DNA of 64,000 bases from Nereocystis luetkeana (Eukaryota > Sar > Phaeophyceae > Laminariales > Laminariaceae): NCBI GenBank assembly GCA_031213475.1, contig JARUPZ010000025.1:3360077-3424076 (forward strand), read 5' to 3'. The position numbers and the translations under genes were made by a program. Below are positions 42,209 to 54,290 of this stretch, one piece after another; the stretch's first letter is position 1; each line of letters starts with the position of its first letter. Below the pieces are notes generated by a model that searched no databases, was not told the DNA's origin, and was given only the letters and a program-made list of their open reading frames with translations.

Positions 42209-42829
42209 TGAGATCGAAATGGTACGCGAGCTGTCGCGCCTTGTGCGAGCACACATACAAGTACGAGTGTGAGTGTGAGCCCTTTTTTGGGACAAAACAT
42301 CCTCCACGTCGTCATCAAGTGGGCGAAGGTGTGTACCCTAGCAGCGGCGGCGGCCCGCTGGCACAATCCAACGCCGCTCGTGCGCGCTATACTCAAGCTA
42401 CACCTCTCGAGCCTCTGTGCTCCCGGTGGTTGTGGTGATGAGTACAACAAGCAGCATGGTGTCATGGAAGATGCTCGGTGTTTTGATCCTTCGAGATGTA
42501 TGTGAGATGCGTTCTGCATCGGGATAATGCTCGGTGCGAGTAGGCCAATGAAACAGAGACCCAAAACTTACCGTTACTTTTTGTTGGAAATCGTGACTTC
42601 GCTGAATTACTTTTTCGCGTTTTTTTCAGAAATTTACCTCGAAAAGTTACCCCGGGAGAATTTTTGGAGAAGTAAAAGCAAAGAAAACAAAAAAAAACGC
42701 TAACACTCCAGTAGTTACCCAAATCAATGTTGCATAAGATCTGGCCTTATGTTGCGCAACGCATGCCATGGGGGCGGGAGGCGAGAAAACTCGTAAACGG
42801 TGATTAAAAGGAGAAAACGCGAGGGCACA
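42209..42829. other. Anonymous intergenic DNA
   Basis: No gene or element recognised. Confidence 0.35.
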
Positions 42830-43180
42830 CTACTTTTCTTTTTTTAAAATCAACATCCCTTGTACTTTCCAGCCTATAACTCGTACCTGGTAGGAGGTTT
42901 TTACCCTCAACGTGCTTCTGGACAAGCCGTGGTCACAGGTGTCTACCCTTCTTCCCCCCGGCACGTCGTGCCTTATTTTTTTGTCGCGCAACGGGTTCAG
43001 CATTATTCCCACTGCTCGTCGATTTTCATCGAAAGCAGCTAACTCGCGCTCTCGCGCTTTTCGATAATCAATTTTTTAATGCAAGAAAAAGGCCATACGA
43101 GCATGCACTCGGTGAGACTTGAACCCACGCAATTGATCTTGATAGGCACGCGGGACCACCTACCAAGCCACCGGGGACGC
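42830..43180 (-). mobile_element. tRNA-derived SINE, copy 2
   Basis: On the minus strand the head starts GCGTCCCCGGTGGCTTGGTA, with B box GGGTTCAAGTCTCACC and a 5-bp T stem (GTGGG/CTCAC). The body aligns with 7724-8071 throughout. At 42884-42892 it has TACCAGGTA (minus) where copy 1 has only TAC. The A-rich tail is at 42830-42850. Confidence 0.85.
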
Positions 43181-45345
43181 ATGAAATAATAAAAAATACA
43201 CCACATTAATCCTGGAAAAAATCTTGGAAAGTCACAACGAAGAAAAGCTGCCAGTGGGGCAGAGCCGGCTGGGTTCTTCTACGCACCTACTCAAAGCACA
43301 AACTTGAAAAACAAAAGACAGTTTTCTACTTGATCGTACACTACAGCAGTTACTGTACAGCAGTAGTGCCAGGTATTACAGTAATAGCCTACCCTCCCAT
43401 TTCTGTCTATTAATAATAAATGTCGAATCCGATTTTCATTTTGGTTTCACCTCGGGGCAGGGGAGAGGATTGGTTCAGGAACGAAAAAATTTGCGGACAA
43501 ACACGGCCTACGCCGAAATGCCCCGCCTCCTAAACCGACAGTTGTCCAGTACTTGCGTCTCATAAACACGTGCTATGTGGTACCCACCAGCGAGCGGCTG
43601 CATGGCTTGCGCGGAAAGTTCAAAACTGTCAGTGATTTCAAATTAGCCCGATCGCAGAACCAGCAGCAGCAGCAACAGCAGCAACAAGCAGTGGCACCAA
43701 GCAGTGCTACGTAGAGCACAATGAATGGCGAGACAGCACGATATGTATGTATGACAATGTGTAGAACGAGATGAAAGCGGCGGCAACCAAAGACAGTCGT
43801 GCATCACACGTTGAGTAGTTCAACAACCATGCCACACACCCGAGTGCTTGTCGGTGTGTTTGAGCTGAATATTCCTGCGAATCCTGTGACTACCACGATA
43901 ACACCACCTAAAATCATACCACACCGGTTCAGCTTGACGGACTCCCCGGACAAGCTCCTGCAGTATTGAGGCGCTATGTAGCAAGCCCGATGTGCGTGCG
44001 GCTGTTCCAAGCCTTTCCTGTTGCCGCTGGACTTCCTGTCTACTACTGCTGAGTGCACCCTCTGCCTATTCTGTACTGGTGTCTGCGCTCCCTGCCCTCT
44101 GCCATTTTTTCGCTACTCGTCTTGGGGGGAGGGGAGGTTAGAGCATTTGCCCCTGTATCAAAATGCCTCGCGAAATGTTGGACATCCTACCAAGAATCCC
44201 GGGACAATAGGAATGACGAGGAAGCCAATTACAAGGGTCTGATAGCCGCTAAAGGCACAGCAGCGGTTGCGGACACCCGACAGCAGCAGGAGGCCAGCGC
44301 GGGGCCAGCATTTCTACTGCGCTGGGATCGGGCGTCGGAATTATGTGACTGGTTTGGTGGCACGCCGTGGCAGCAGCGGAATTCAGGTGACGCATTCGCC
44401 AGAGGTCTACGTGCGAGTACTCGTGCAAGGTGTCTACATTGTTTATGAGATTGGAAGCTGAGTTACTCCTCCCCCTCCCGTCCCCCGACGCTGATTTGAA
44501 ATGGATGGGTCACAACCCAACGCACGTGCGTCATAAGCATATCCTCCACAACTAGTGTCGTTGTGGTTAGACCTCGAGGCTACGTATAGATGGCACGATA
44601 TTAGGCAATGAGTTGCACGTTTGGTATGATTGATACTGGTGGTATCAGTATGTTGTTTTTTAACTGTCAGTTGTTTTGGGATACGTTCCGGTCTCGATGC
44701 GCCTTTGGGGACTGCATGGGCGTATGGTCCGTGTGCGGGCCTTTTTACTCTGGTAATAGACCGGGTGAAAAATTGCCTCGGTGGCGAGAGGCGCTTGCTG
44801 GCTTTGCTCGAAAGCCCACTAGCACGCTAGGAGCTACGAGTACTGCACGAATTCTCATCAGTTTCTTCGTCTGTAAATAACTGATACAGTGCCTACCTGG
44901 TGCAGCAAGAATGTGTCGCTCAGTTTTTTTCGCCGGCGATCGGTACGAACACACTCTCAAAGCTTTTGCAAAGTTACACCAAAGCAACAGCAGCAACAGC
45001 AGCAACAGCAGCAGCGGCTCATCCCGGGGGGGGGGGGGGGGGGGGGTTACTCACATACATATTATGTAGAATCATCCCATACGACGATGACTCAACAGCT
45101 TTCAATCAATACTTACTTGTAAAATGAAAACAGTTCAACATCTTGCAACGTCATGTTAGACCTAATAGTATGCCAATGGTTCAGCGAAGTTGCAATAAAA
45201 AGTTTGAATTTCAAAGATACCCGCCAAAAAAAATCAGAACACGCTTCCTATAGGCCACCTAAAAAAACAAAAGTTCCTAACTTTTGGAAAAGCCCGAAAA
45301 AGCAAATCTGGGGCCGATGTTGGGCCAACATCGGCTTGATTGAGA
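43181..45345. other. Anonymous intergenic DNA
   Basis: No supported gene. CAGCAGCAA repeats lie near 43661-43690 and 44985-45016, and a run of about 20 G near 45027-45046. Confidence 0.35.
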
Positions 45346-45350
45346 AAAAC

Positions 45351-45810
45351 TCAGGCCGATCTTTGGTTCGAAGCGGCGAGATTCCGAGTCCTCGACAGAC
45401 ATCGATCAACAAAACCAACGATTGCGTCATGAATTCTGAACGGAGTGCGCTCGTTAGGGGCTCCGACCCACCCTAGGGTCACCGTCTTCACGCCATGGCC
45501 GGTGTCATGTGGCGGGAGCTGACCAGGCGTGTGATAAAAAAACATTTGGCCGCTGATTTGCACAAAACAGAAGACAAAACTCAGGCCGATCTTTGGTTCG
45601 AAGCGGCGAGATTCCGAGTCCTCGACAGACATCGATCAACAAAACCAACGATTGCGTCATGAATTCTGAACGGAGTGCGCTCGTTAGGGGCTCCGACCCA
45701 CCCTAGGGTCACCGTCTTCACGCCATGGCCGGTGTCATGTGGCGGGAGCTGACCAGGCGTGTGATAAAGAAACATTTGGCCGATGGTTTGCACAAAACAG
45801 AAGACAAAAC
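45351..45810 (+). repeat. 230-bp tandem duplication
   Basis: Two units (45351-45580 and 45581-45810) starting TCAGGCCGATCTTTGGTTCG and ending ACAGAAGACAAAAC differ at only a few positions by eye. It probably arose recently. No gene is recognised. Confidence 0.92.
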
Positions 45811-48800
45811 TTCTCCATCCGTCTCGAATGGCCAAAAATTGTTTTTTTTTCAGGTTTGGGAGGATACCGTAGGTCGCCGCCGGCAAGCTCTCGCCCCCTA
45901 GACCATGGGTCCGCCTGATATCTTCGAGGCCGTCATCTATACTCGTTGGGCTTGCCAGATACCGAGTGGGTTGGCCGTGGGCTGAGTCTATGTCGAGATC
46001 GATCGTCGATCGTCGCACGAGCTGGTTTCGATAACCGTGTTGACAATTTGCGACCAGAAAAACACAAATTGCGCCGCTTGCCTGCGTGCAGCCGTTGGGG
46101 GAAAAAAAAGAAAAAATCAAACATTTTTCTCTTTTTTCCCCACAGCGGCGGTACGAGAAAATTTTCGGCTGTTTTTTTAAAGCCATATATTTGAAAAAAA
46201 ACTTTTGAACTTCGCGTTTCCATTGGCATAGGTAATACTCTTCCTTTTTCGGGTTATATAGTACCAGGTATGAATCAGTTGCGCAGAATGGTCATGATAA
46301 ATCGTCCTGTTGAGCCGGGTAGCATCCAGGGTAGCCACAGGCTTATACCCTAAACAAGGAATTACATACGTACGGAATACGTGCAGACTTCTTATCATAC
46401 ACCTACCTCGTAAAAATCAGTTAAAATGGGGAATAGACGAGGCGTGTTACCCAGCTTGCAAAGTCGACGATCAACTATTGTATGTAATCAGCTGACGTAC
46501 TTACGTAATTTTATTTTTCAAGTTTCGCGTCAACCATTTATTTGGTCGAAGTCGCGACTGAGGTGAATTTTGCACGTCGTTTTTCAATGATGTTTCTGCA
46601 CCTTATAGGTGGGTTTTTTTCAGATCAACATGCACGTTGTCGTGCGTGTGTACAAACACGTCACAATTCTACAGTCTGCAGCAACGCATATCAAGGCTAC
46701 CCGCACCTGCTGACCGGTACCTGGTACCTTAAGATCCACTCTTCGAATCTCGACCTCGCAAGCTGATGCGCGTTTCCCGTTTGTCGATAGCTAACAAAGA
46801 CGACTCGTACTTTGTACCCGGTGCCTCGTACGTACCGTATACTATATAATCAAGCTAACACATCCCCTGGGGGCGAATTTACTGACCGACTCGGCTCCAA
46901 AGCAGGGGGGGTACGCACAACGAAGACAATGGTTTTTGAATCGATTTCGACGATATTTTTCCATAGACTCATCGCCCGGCGTATTCAGTACGCGCCCTTC
47001 CCGCTGTCGGGAAAATCATCTCCGAAGTTCGTCCGAGTGGGGGTGTTATCTCGCCACCCTAGTGTGATAGTGTTTTACGGTAAACGTGCACAGCAGTAGT
47101 ATTGGCTCGCGAAGGAGAAACGCCTAACGCGAAGCCTTAGAACCGGGGTAATTGTGATATACCCCTTGAAGTCGACCTCGAGCACAGGCCATTTTACATG
47201 CCTGTGGGTAGGAATTTGGGTAGCGATCGACGCTGAGCGCGGTTTCCTAGTCAAATGTTCTCAGCGCCCCTCGAAAACGCCATCACTATTTTCTTACTAC
47301 TAATGCATTCCTGGTAGATTACTCCTTGCAATATGCTTGGTCTATACTGTGGTGGAGGACGCACGCCCATAGTATATGGCAGTGTATACCGCAACATAAG
47401 GAAAACAAATAAATATTTTTGCCTCAGGAAAGGGCCTTATTGCGGGACAGAGTGGTGTTTTTTTGGGCGCCTTGATGTGTATGATCTGGGAATCGACGTT
47501 CCGATAGCCCCTCAAAATGTTTCATCGGCCAACGATTGCTCTAGCTTCGTACCCGGGCCTCAGGAAACGTACGGTATGTTATTTTGCGAGACGTCATGTT
47601 CATGCTCAAGTTACTATAGCAGACGTATGTTGTGAAATAAGCTATCTGATAATGTTTAGCTGCGTTTTCCCTTCGTGGCGCTGTTAGCGCCAAGGCGGCA
47701 TTTTTCGCGTCGGTGTTCACGTTAGGCTCAAGCTCTCGGTGGAACTTGACTGCACAAACGACGTGAAAGGGTTAGACTGCATCCGCGACAAAATAGCCAG
47801 TCTCGAGGGCAGTTGGATCCTGACGCCTTCACTCATAGTACCGTGGGTGCAGGCACCAGGACCCTACCGCCCCCGAGACTGATCACTTGGTCGACAATGT
47901 TGCCTCCCCCCCCCCCACGTCTTTTATGCGATCGAGTTCCACCGGGAGCTTGAGCCCAAAGTGAATGCTGACGAGGGCAACCGCCTTAGCGCTAGCAGCG
48001 CTATGAACCAGACATAGATAGTCATCCCTCCCACCAGAAAAGCACCAAGACAATACGGCAGCCGTCGCCTGCTGCTGCCGTTGAGATCCGATTTTTCCTG
48101 GAGAAGATCCCTCCCGTTCGTTCAAGAGACAGCTCTCCTCCGTACCATTGACCTGGTGCATGGGTGCATGAGCGTTGAACACCGAACACAGAAGCGCGTA
48201 CCACCGTGGGGGTTGAGACGTTGATGGGTGTTTGGGGTCGAGTCCGGTGTGGTGTGTTGCCACGACTGGGCATTTTGATATATATATATATGTGTCTTCT
48301 GTAGAAACGTGCCTTGCTTTTCCTTGCCTTTCTTCTGCTCTACTATTAATAGCTGTCGCTGTAGTCTCGCTATTGTTTGTCGCTGCTGCCACGGGCATCT
48401 AATAATTTTAGCACCCTCATTGCGTAGACACCGTTCGTTGCTATTGCGTGTGTTTTCTTTCGTGTAGTTTTTGGACCGTTCCTCTTGGTTGGGAGTTTTC
48501 TCTGATTCTTCTGAGATGCACGCTTTATGTGTTTTACCGAGACTTGTTGGTCTTACTTCCATCCCTACGACGGTCCCCATGTCTGTCGTATAGGCTCCAT
48601 CCTTTACGTTGCAAGCACGCCAGGAACGACATCGGACGCGCTCGCGCCGTGTCCTGGAGTTGGGGGTCGGTCTTTCTTCACGTGTCGGCCGGTTGCGCCC
48701 GGGCCGCCAGTTTTCTCACCCACGCCCGCGCCATGTCTTGGCAAACCATTTATTAGGGCGAGGAGGCAAGCTGGACAGTCTACCACGTCTATCTACTATT

Positions 48801-49159
48801 ATTGTCTTCCGCGATGGCGATCGTGTGTTCTTCCGTGTTGCATGTCGTGACGTCTTTTCGCGACTATACGCAATGTTTCTTCTGGCGTATCTGTCTATCG
48901 TACTCGCCGTATCTTCGCAAACTTCAGCAGCAGGTGATTAGTGGTTGGGCGGCGAGAGCATGGTGTGGCAGCATTCTCCGAAAAACATCGAAGGCACGGT
49001 CAAAAACGTCTGATCTACGCTACACATTTCCTCGTGCTCGTTCGATCCGACGACGGCCCGCAATGAAAACGCACAGGCGTTCACGTGCGTACGTTTCTGC
49101 GGCTGCCTGGTCGCGTTCCTACCAACAAAAATCGAGGACACGGTAGGGTGCATGCTACG
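45811..49159. other. Anonymous intergenic DNA
   Basis: No supported gene. Three overlapping frames at 48.4-49.1 kb have no domain. A CTATTAATAG palindrome is at 48343 and TACCWGGTA motifs are at 46262 and 46718. Confidence 0.35.
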
Positions 49160-49400
49160 TAGGTGCATCTCACTATCGTGGAGGCTCGTCACTTGAGTAT
49201 AGTATAGGAGCTCTATACTCCCACCCAAAAAGTGACCTCTAGAAACCTGAAAGTGCAACCGGATGAACAAATTAATGGCCCTGGGCCCTGGCTTACGTGA
49301 CGGGTTTGGGACTGAAGTCACGTTTCGGCGACACACCGCTCAAACTCTCAAGTATTAATAGTTTGTCCCCAAAAACGGGACTGCAGCCCTAAAAGGGTCC
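49160..49400 (+). mobile_element. Decayed M2 fragment joined to half a fold-back element
   Basis: 49160-49340 keeps M2 blocks (TCACTTGAGTATA..GGAGCTC, CCCACCCAAAAAGTGAC, GCAACCGGATGAACAA). 49352-49400 matches the right half of the fold-back family (GTTTGTCCCCAAAAACGGGA). Confidence 0.5.
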
Positions 49401-49862
49401 AGTATTTATCGAAAGTTGTTAATAGTGAGACGCGCAAACATTATTCCAGCGATACAATGGTTGGCTCATACTTTAGTGGAGGGGCCCCGTACTACAGTTT
49501 ATGCAAAAAAAATGCTGCGAGTACCAGGTCTGTGGTAGCACGCGCCATTATTAGACTGATGTGGAACACTACAGTGCCAGTGGCAGGACCAAAGTTACTT
49601 GTTCTGTCTTTTCACCTGTCTGTGTGTGCCAATGCTCGCACATCAGGATGGTGCCACCATTGCTGGTGCTACTGCTGGGGTCCTGCTGCGGCCCTGTCAC
49701 ATGATGTCACACTGGCACCTGGTGGTGCTGATGTTCTGGCATACTTACTAACTATGCAAAACACGCACCAGGTATATCGCTGCTGCTTCCGCTGCTGCTG
49801 CTTGCTGCGAAATATATATCATGTATTTTAAGCGTCTGCGTCGAAACAAGTACCAGGTATGC

Positions 49863-49960
49863 GTTAACCCCTTTAGAACCGCAATCCCGTTTTGGGAACA
49901 AACTACTCGAAATTGAGTGGTTCGCCCCCGAAACGGGTCTAGGGTTCTAAAAGGGCTAAC
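49863..49960. mobile_element. Fold-back element, copy C
   Basis: GTTAACCCCTTTAGAACCGCA folds on GGTTCTAAAAGGGCTAAC. It lies only 13 bp from the target duplication of the Copia element. Confidence 0.75.
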
Positions 49961-49978
49961 GTTTTTTATAGTGCCAAA

Positions 49979-50278
49979 TGTGGGATTTGCTCGTACCAAA
50001 GTCTGATTTTCTGATTGTACTGAATTGTGTGATTCTTGTAAATGTAATATATCTACGTAGATTGCGGCGGGATTAGTGTTTCCCCGAGGAGTTGCATAAA
50101 ATTGTGTTTGACCTGCTTTCAGGGGTCTTATAGAGTCTAGGGGAACGTGGCCCCCTTGCTCTCAGTCCACCAGTACACTAAAATAATTGATACCTTTCTA
50201 CTTCTTCTACCCACCGCCTCATGGCAAGGCCCACCCACGCATCACCCAAGCGCACCCGGTGCTCGAATTGATCCCTTA
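49979..50278 (+). repeat. 5' LTR of the Copia element
   Basis: Starts TGTGGGATTTGC and ends GATCCCTTA. It differs from the 3' LTR at one visible base (ACGTAGATT against ACGGAGATT). The end could be shifted by one base because C follows in both copies. Confidence 0.93.
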
Positions 50279-50341
50279 CGCTAGCGAGCGTTAGCCTCTG
50301 ACATATGGTCACGGTCGCTCGGGCACGGGGTGTAGCGCACC

Positions 50342-50492
50342 ATGGTGGGTTTTGTGGTTTTAGGGGAGGAGCTTCCTTGGATGACAAGGATCCTCGATCA
50401 GGAGAGGCGACACCGCGAGGGAGCGGACATCGGGTTGGGGACATGGACTCCTGAAGAATGGAAGGAGCTACAGGAAACAGCAGCAGCCCCAT

Positions 50493-50528
<36 letters not shown>

Positions 50529-51301
50529 CAGCGGCGGCAGCGGCAGCAGCAGCAAAGCAGCAGAAGCAGGAGCAGGAGCAGGAGGAGCGTCACGGTAGGC
50601 CGGGCGCAGGATGCCGCATGGATTTATCATCTTTCCACTTGCTTACCGTCAAGGAGCAACAAGAAGCCATTGAAAAATATGTTGACCAGCAGCTGAGAGC
50701 TAGGAGGGGTTACGCAACCGCCGCGAATGCACGAGAGGAGGCAAGGAAAAAGACAGAGAACACGCACCAAGCCCAGGACAATGGTTCGAGGAGCTGCGAC
50801 AACTCGTCACCCGCCGACCCAGTGCTATCGAGAGCAAAAAGTGCGGCCCAACAGCAACAGCAGCAGCAACAACAAGTACGGGCTTCTACGTACGTCAAGA
50901 AAGGCGACGAGGAGGAGTTGATGGATATTACTGAGGAGGAGGAGTCGGATGAGGAGGAGCAGCACGGTTTGGAGCGTGAAGTGGTACCGGTGGATGGCAT
51001 GGGGATGGTGAGGGAGAGGGAACTGGAGGAGGAGTCGGATGAGGAGGAGCAGCACGGTTTGGAACGTGAGGGGGTCCCAATGGATGGCATGGGTCTGGTG
51101 GGGGAGATTGGTGTGACGGAAGGAGCTGTCGGGTGTTCGGAGAACATTGACGAGGACGACGGTGCGCCGAATGGAAGCGCTTGGGAGCGAGTTGGGATCG
51201 GTACGGGATGGTCATGCAGCGGCACCTTCGTGGGGTGGGGGTGTGAGGTGGCCGGTCGGCGTCCGACTCGGCTACGGCGGGCGCGCGTGCGAGAAAAGTG
51301 A
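50342..51301 (+). CDS. Copia element ORF1, Ala/Gln/Glu-rich, not a recognisable gag
   Basis: ATG at 50342, 64 bases inside the 5' LTR; 319 residues. Order: a short N-terminus (LPWMTRILDQERRH and WTPEEWKEL), an Ala run (about residues 47-71, CAG microsatellite), a charged coiled-coil-like part (LTVKEQQEAIEKYVDQQLRA), a Gln run, and two copies of EEESDEEEQHGLERE near residues 197-245. The C-terminus is Gly/Arg-rich. No CCHC knuckle or capsid motif is seen. It sits where gag belongs, so it may be a replaced, captured or degenerated gag. It is open through its whole length, unlike decayed pol. Confidence 0.55.
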
Positions 51302-52283
51302 AGGACCATCATCTTCGAGCAATTGCTCATCAGGCACGTTCTTGCTGTCTGTGTTTGGTTTGTTTTTAGAAACGTGATACTCGTACGAGTACGAGTAGTC
51401 TAGTCTTCGCTGTGGATTTGATCTTGTGTTTTTTTTGTTTTGCAGCGTTTCGAGACTTGTCATAATTTGGTGATGGCCATTTGATGCGTGGCGTGTGTGA
51501 CTGCAACTTTTGGAACTTTGAGCTTTCATTTACGAGTATACGTATCAAGTTCCGGACATACGTACGATTCACGTAATATACGATACACGTAACGTGTTGG
51601 ATAACAAAAACGCAGTTCGTATACGAGTAAAAACTACTGAGACGAGCGCGGCTGGAGGATAGAAAACTTGACTGGTATATATAATGTTTGCGATGGGCAC
51701 GAACTAGGGAGGGTAGTATGAGAGTTCAGTTTGAGCACATCGGAAATTCACACGGAATACCGGGTATCTTGATTGATAGTTTGCATGACCCTGGTTGCTC
51801 CCCTCACAGACAATATTTGAGGTGTACACAGGCCATGCGGGTGATATTCTCTTCCAACTAAATATCACCAAGCTATTAATGTTTCGTCCGATAGGATGAA
51901 GAGTCACCAGATTCCCTCATTCGAGTACCTTTGCTTTTCCCCCCTTTCGCTGTCGATGATTTGCCGAATCTCTGCTTGGAGACTGCACTGCGTTGATTGC
52001 ATCAGGTGGACGGTTGACGAGAGGACTAAATCACGACCGGGCATGGTGAACGGAGAAAATGAGGTGGATGCTCGACGGTCGTGATGTGTGGTTGTAGTGG
52101 TACTATTATATTGGGTAACGGTTGGTATTGATAGTGTTTTTGTTGTGTCTTTTTTATTATTTTGCTCGGTACTGCTATGTAAAAAGCGCAGGTAGTGGTT
52201 CGTTTTTGCTTGACATTGTGTGTAGCTTCTTCCAGTCAGATCTTGCCGACACAAGTTTTACTGCCATTTTGACTGTTGAGCAG
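51302..52283 (+). other. Non-coding interior of the Copia element
   Basis: About 1 kb without recognisable protease, integrase or the first RT motifs. ACGTATACGAGTA-like short repeats occur at 51370-51630. The deletion junction with the pol fragment is near 52240-52284. Confidence 0.5.
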
Positions 52284-53474
52284 GCTTTCGTGCAGTCTGA
52301 TCTTGAGGAAAATGTTTTCATGCGTTTGCCTCAGGGATGCGGTAGACTGTCGGGGAAGATAGTACGACTGAACAAGAGCTTGTACGGTTTGAAGCAGGCA
52401 TCGAGGCAGTGGCATGCTCACCTCACTAGGTGCTTACTGACTTTAGGGTTTGAGCAGTGTCTGGCTGATGCATGCGTATTTCGTTTGATGGATGAGGGGA
52501 GAGTAGTGATGACTATAGTGGTGCATGTGGATGATATTTTTGCGGTAGGGGAGAAGGCAAGGTGTGACCAGTTTGGCAAGGAATTGGACAAGATGGTTCC
52601 AGTTAAGAACCTGGGAGAGTTGCGTTGGTATTCGGGGTGTTTCTACGAGAGGGATTGGGAAAAGGGGGTGCTGAAGATTTCCCAGCAGACATTCGCTGAA
52701 CAATTGGCGGATGAATACGGGATAGAGTTTGGTAAGAGTGTTCCGCTCCCTGTTGGCACAAAACTTGCGGACTTTGACCAGGATGAAGCGCCAGGGAGCT
52801 GGCCGTTTCGCGAGTTGGTTGGCTCACTGATGTGGCTTTCAACTCAGACTCGGCCAGACATCTCCAACGCAGTAAGAGCAGTGGCTAGGTACTGCGCTGC
52901 TCCCAAGTTAGTGCACTGGAGGGCAGCACTTGGTATTTTAGGGTATGTGAGGAGGACTAGTTCTTTCGGAGTCACTTTTCAGAGAGGTACGGACGGGGGG
53001 CTGAGCTTGCAGGTGTTTGCTGACGCAGACTATGCAAGCAAGGCGGCTGACAGAAGGTCAGTTTCAGGAGGATTGGTGATGTGTGGGGGTGCATGCGTGT
53101 CTTGGTTTTCTAGGACTCAGAAATGCGTCACACTTTCCACGACGGAGGCAGAGTACGTGGCACTTGCAGACGTCATTAAGGAAGTGTTGTTCTTGAGGCA
53201 GGTTTGGCGCTTCATGTTGCCTGATGTAGGCATGCCGTGCATACCGGTGTTCGAGGATAATCAGGGTGCGGTGCAGCTTGCACAGAACCCTATTACCAAC
53301 TCAAACTCCAAGCACATCGACGTGCGACACCACTTCCTCAGGGAACTGGTTGGGAGGAAAGAGATATCGATCATCCACGTACCGTCCCCTTTTCAGCATG
53401 CGGATTTTCTAACCAAGGCCATCTCGCGAGAATCGTTCGAGTTCCACCGTAGCCTTGCGATGAATATGTGGTGA
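52284..53474 (+). pseudogene. Copia pol fragment: reverse transcriptase palm plus RNase H
   Basis: The frame is open from 52122, but similarity starts at AFVQSDLEENVFMRLPQGC (residue 55 counted from 52122). It continues with LNKSLYGLKQASRQWHAHL, motif C VHVDDIF (VDD 136-138), the GSLMWLSTQTRPDIS connection, and RNase H FADADYASK (Asp301), STTEAEYVAL (Glu342), FEDNQGA (Asp379) and KHIDVRHHF (Asp400). The Asp of motif A expected four residues before AF is Thr here (TVEQAF), so RT should be dead while RNase H looks complete. Integrase and protease are absent. TGA follows at 53472-53474. Confidence 0.9.
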
Positions 53475-53723
53475 CCCTATTGGTGTGGTATTGATTCCAT
53501 CGGGTACTGGTGATCGTTAGCCATGGCCAGTACCTTAGTAAAATTCGTGTTGATCCCAACGGGTGTCGATGATCGTTAGCCATGATTGACACTTTAGTGA
53601 CCTTCCTTCGGACTGTGTTATTTTATTTTGAGATTTCAGGGTGTTGTTATCATTAAAGGCGTTGGATGCATAGGTTTTATTTTTGATATTTTGACCGGAC
53701 GAGAGTTATCAGGACTGTGAAAC

Positions 53724-53735
53724 GAGCAGGGGGAA
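53724..53735 (+). other. Polypurine tract of the Copia element
   Basis: GAGCAGGGGGAA lies directly before the TGTGGG start of the 3' LTR, the expected place of plus-strand priming. Confidence 0.8.
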
Positions 53736-54035
53736 TGTGGGATTTGCTCGTACCAAAGTCTGATTTTCTGATTGTACTGAATTGTGTGATTCTTGTAAAT
53801 GTAATATATCTACGGAGATTGCGGCGGGATTAGTGTTTCCCCGAGGAGTTGCATAAAATTGTGTTTGACCTGCTTTCAGGGGTCTTATAGAGTCTAGGGG
53901 AACGTGGCCCCCTTGCTCTCAGTCCACCAGTACACTAAAATAATTGATACCTTTCTACTTCTTCTACCCACCGCCTCATGGCAAGGCCCACCCACGCATC
54001 ACCCAAGCGCACCCGGTGCTCGAATTGATCCCTTA
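53736..54035 (+). repeat. 3' LTR of the Copia element
   Basis: 300 bp, 299 identical to the 5' LTR by eye, followed by the CCAAA target duplication. Confidence 0.93.
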
Positions 54036-54290
54036 CCAAAGACAGGAGCAAGCTCTGTTGTAGCAAAGCGGTCTGCGTTAGAGTATTCCGCGTCATGATT
54101 TTCGTGGTATCCGTTCAAGGATGTTTTTCCCACCAGCATTTACAGTCAGAACTCTCGAAACATCGGGGGGGGGTTCAGACGATACAACAACCGTATTCCG
54201 TACGTCCGTACGTAGTCGTGACCGCGCCAACAAGAGAATAGGCTGAACGCTTGGAAAAGCAACGTATTGAACGCTAAGTTCAACTAGTTA

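Larger units (their letters stand above)
49979..54035 (+). mobile_element. Copia-type LTR retrotransposon, internally deleted
   Basis: 4057 bp bounded by 300-bp direct LTRs and a 5-bp target duplication (CCAAA at 49974-49978 and 54036-54040). A polypurine tract precedes the 3' LTR. The interior holds an atypical Ala/Glu-rich frame (50342-51301) and a 3' pol fragment with RT palm, RT-RNase H connection and RNase H (52284-53474). Protease, integrase and a recognisable gag are missing. With one LTR mismatch the insertion is recent. Confidence 0.93.
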
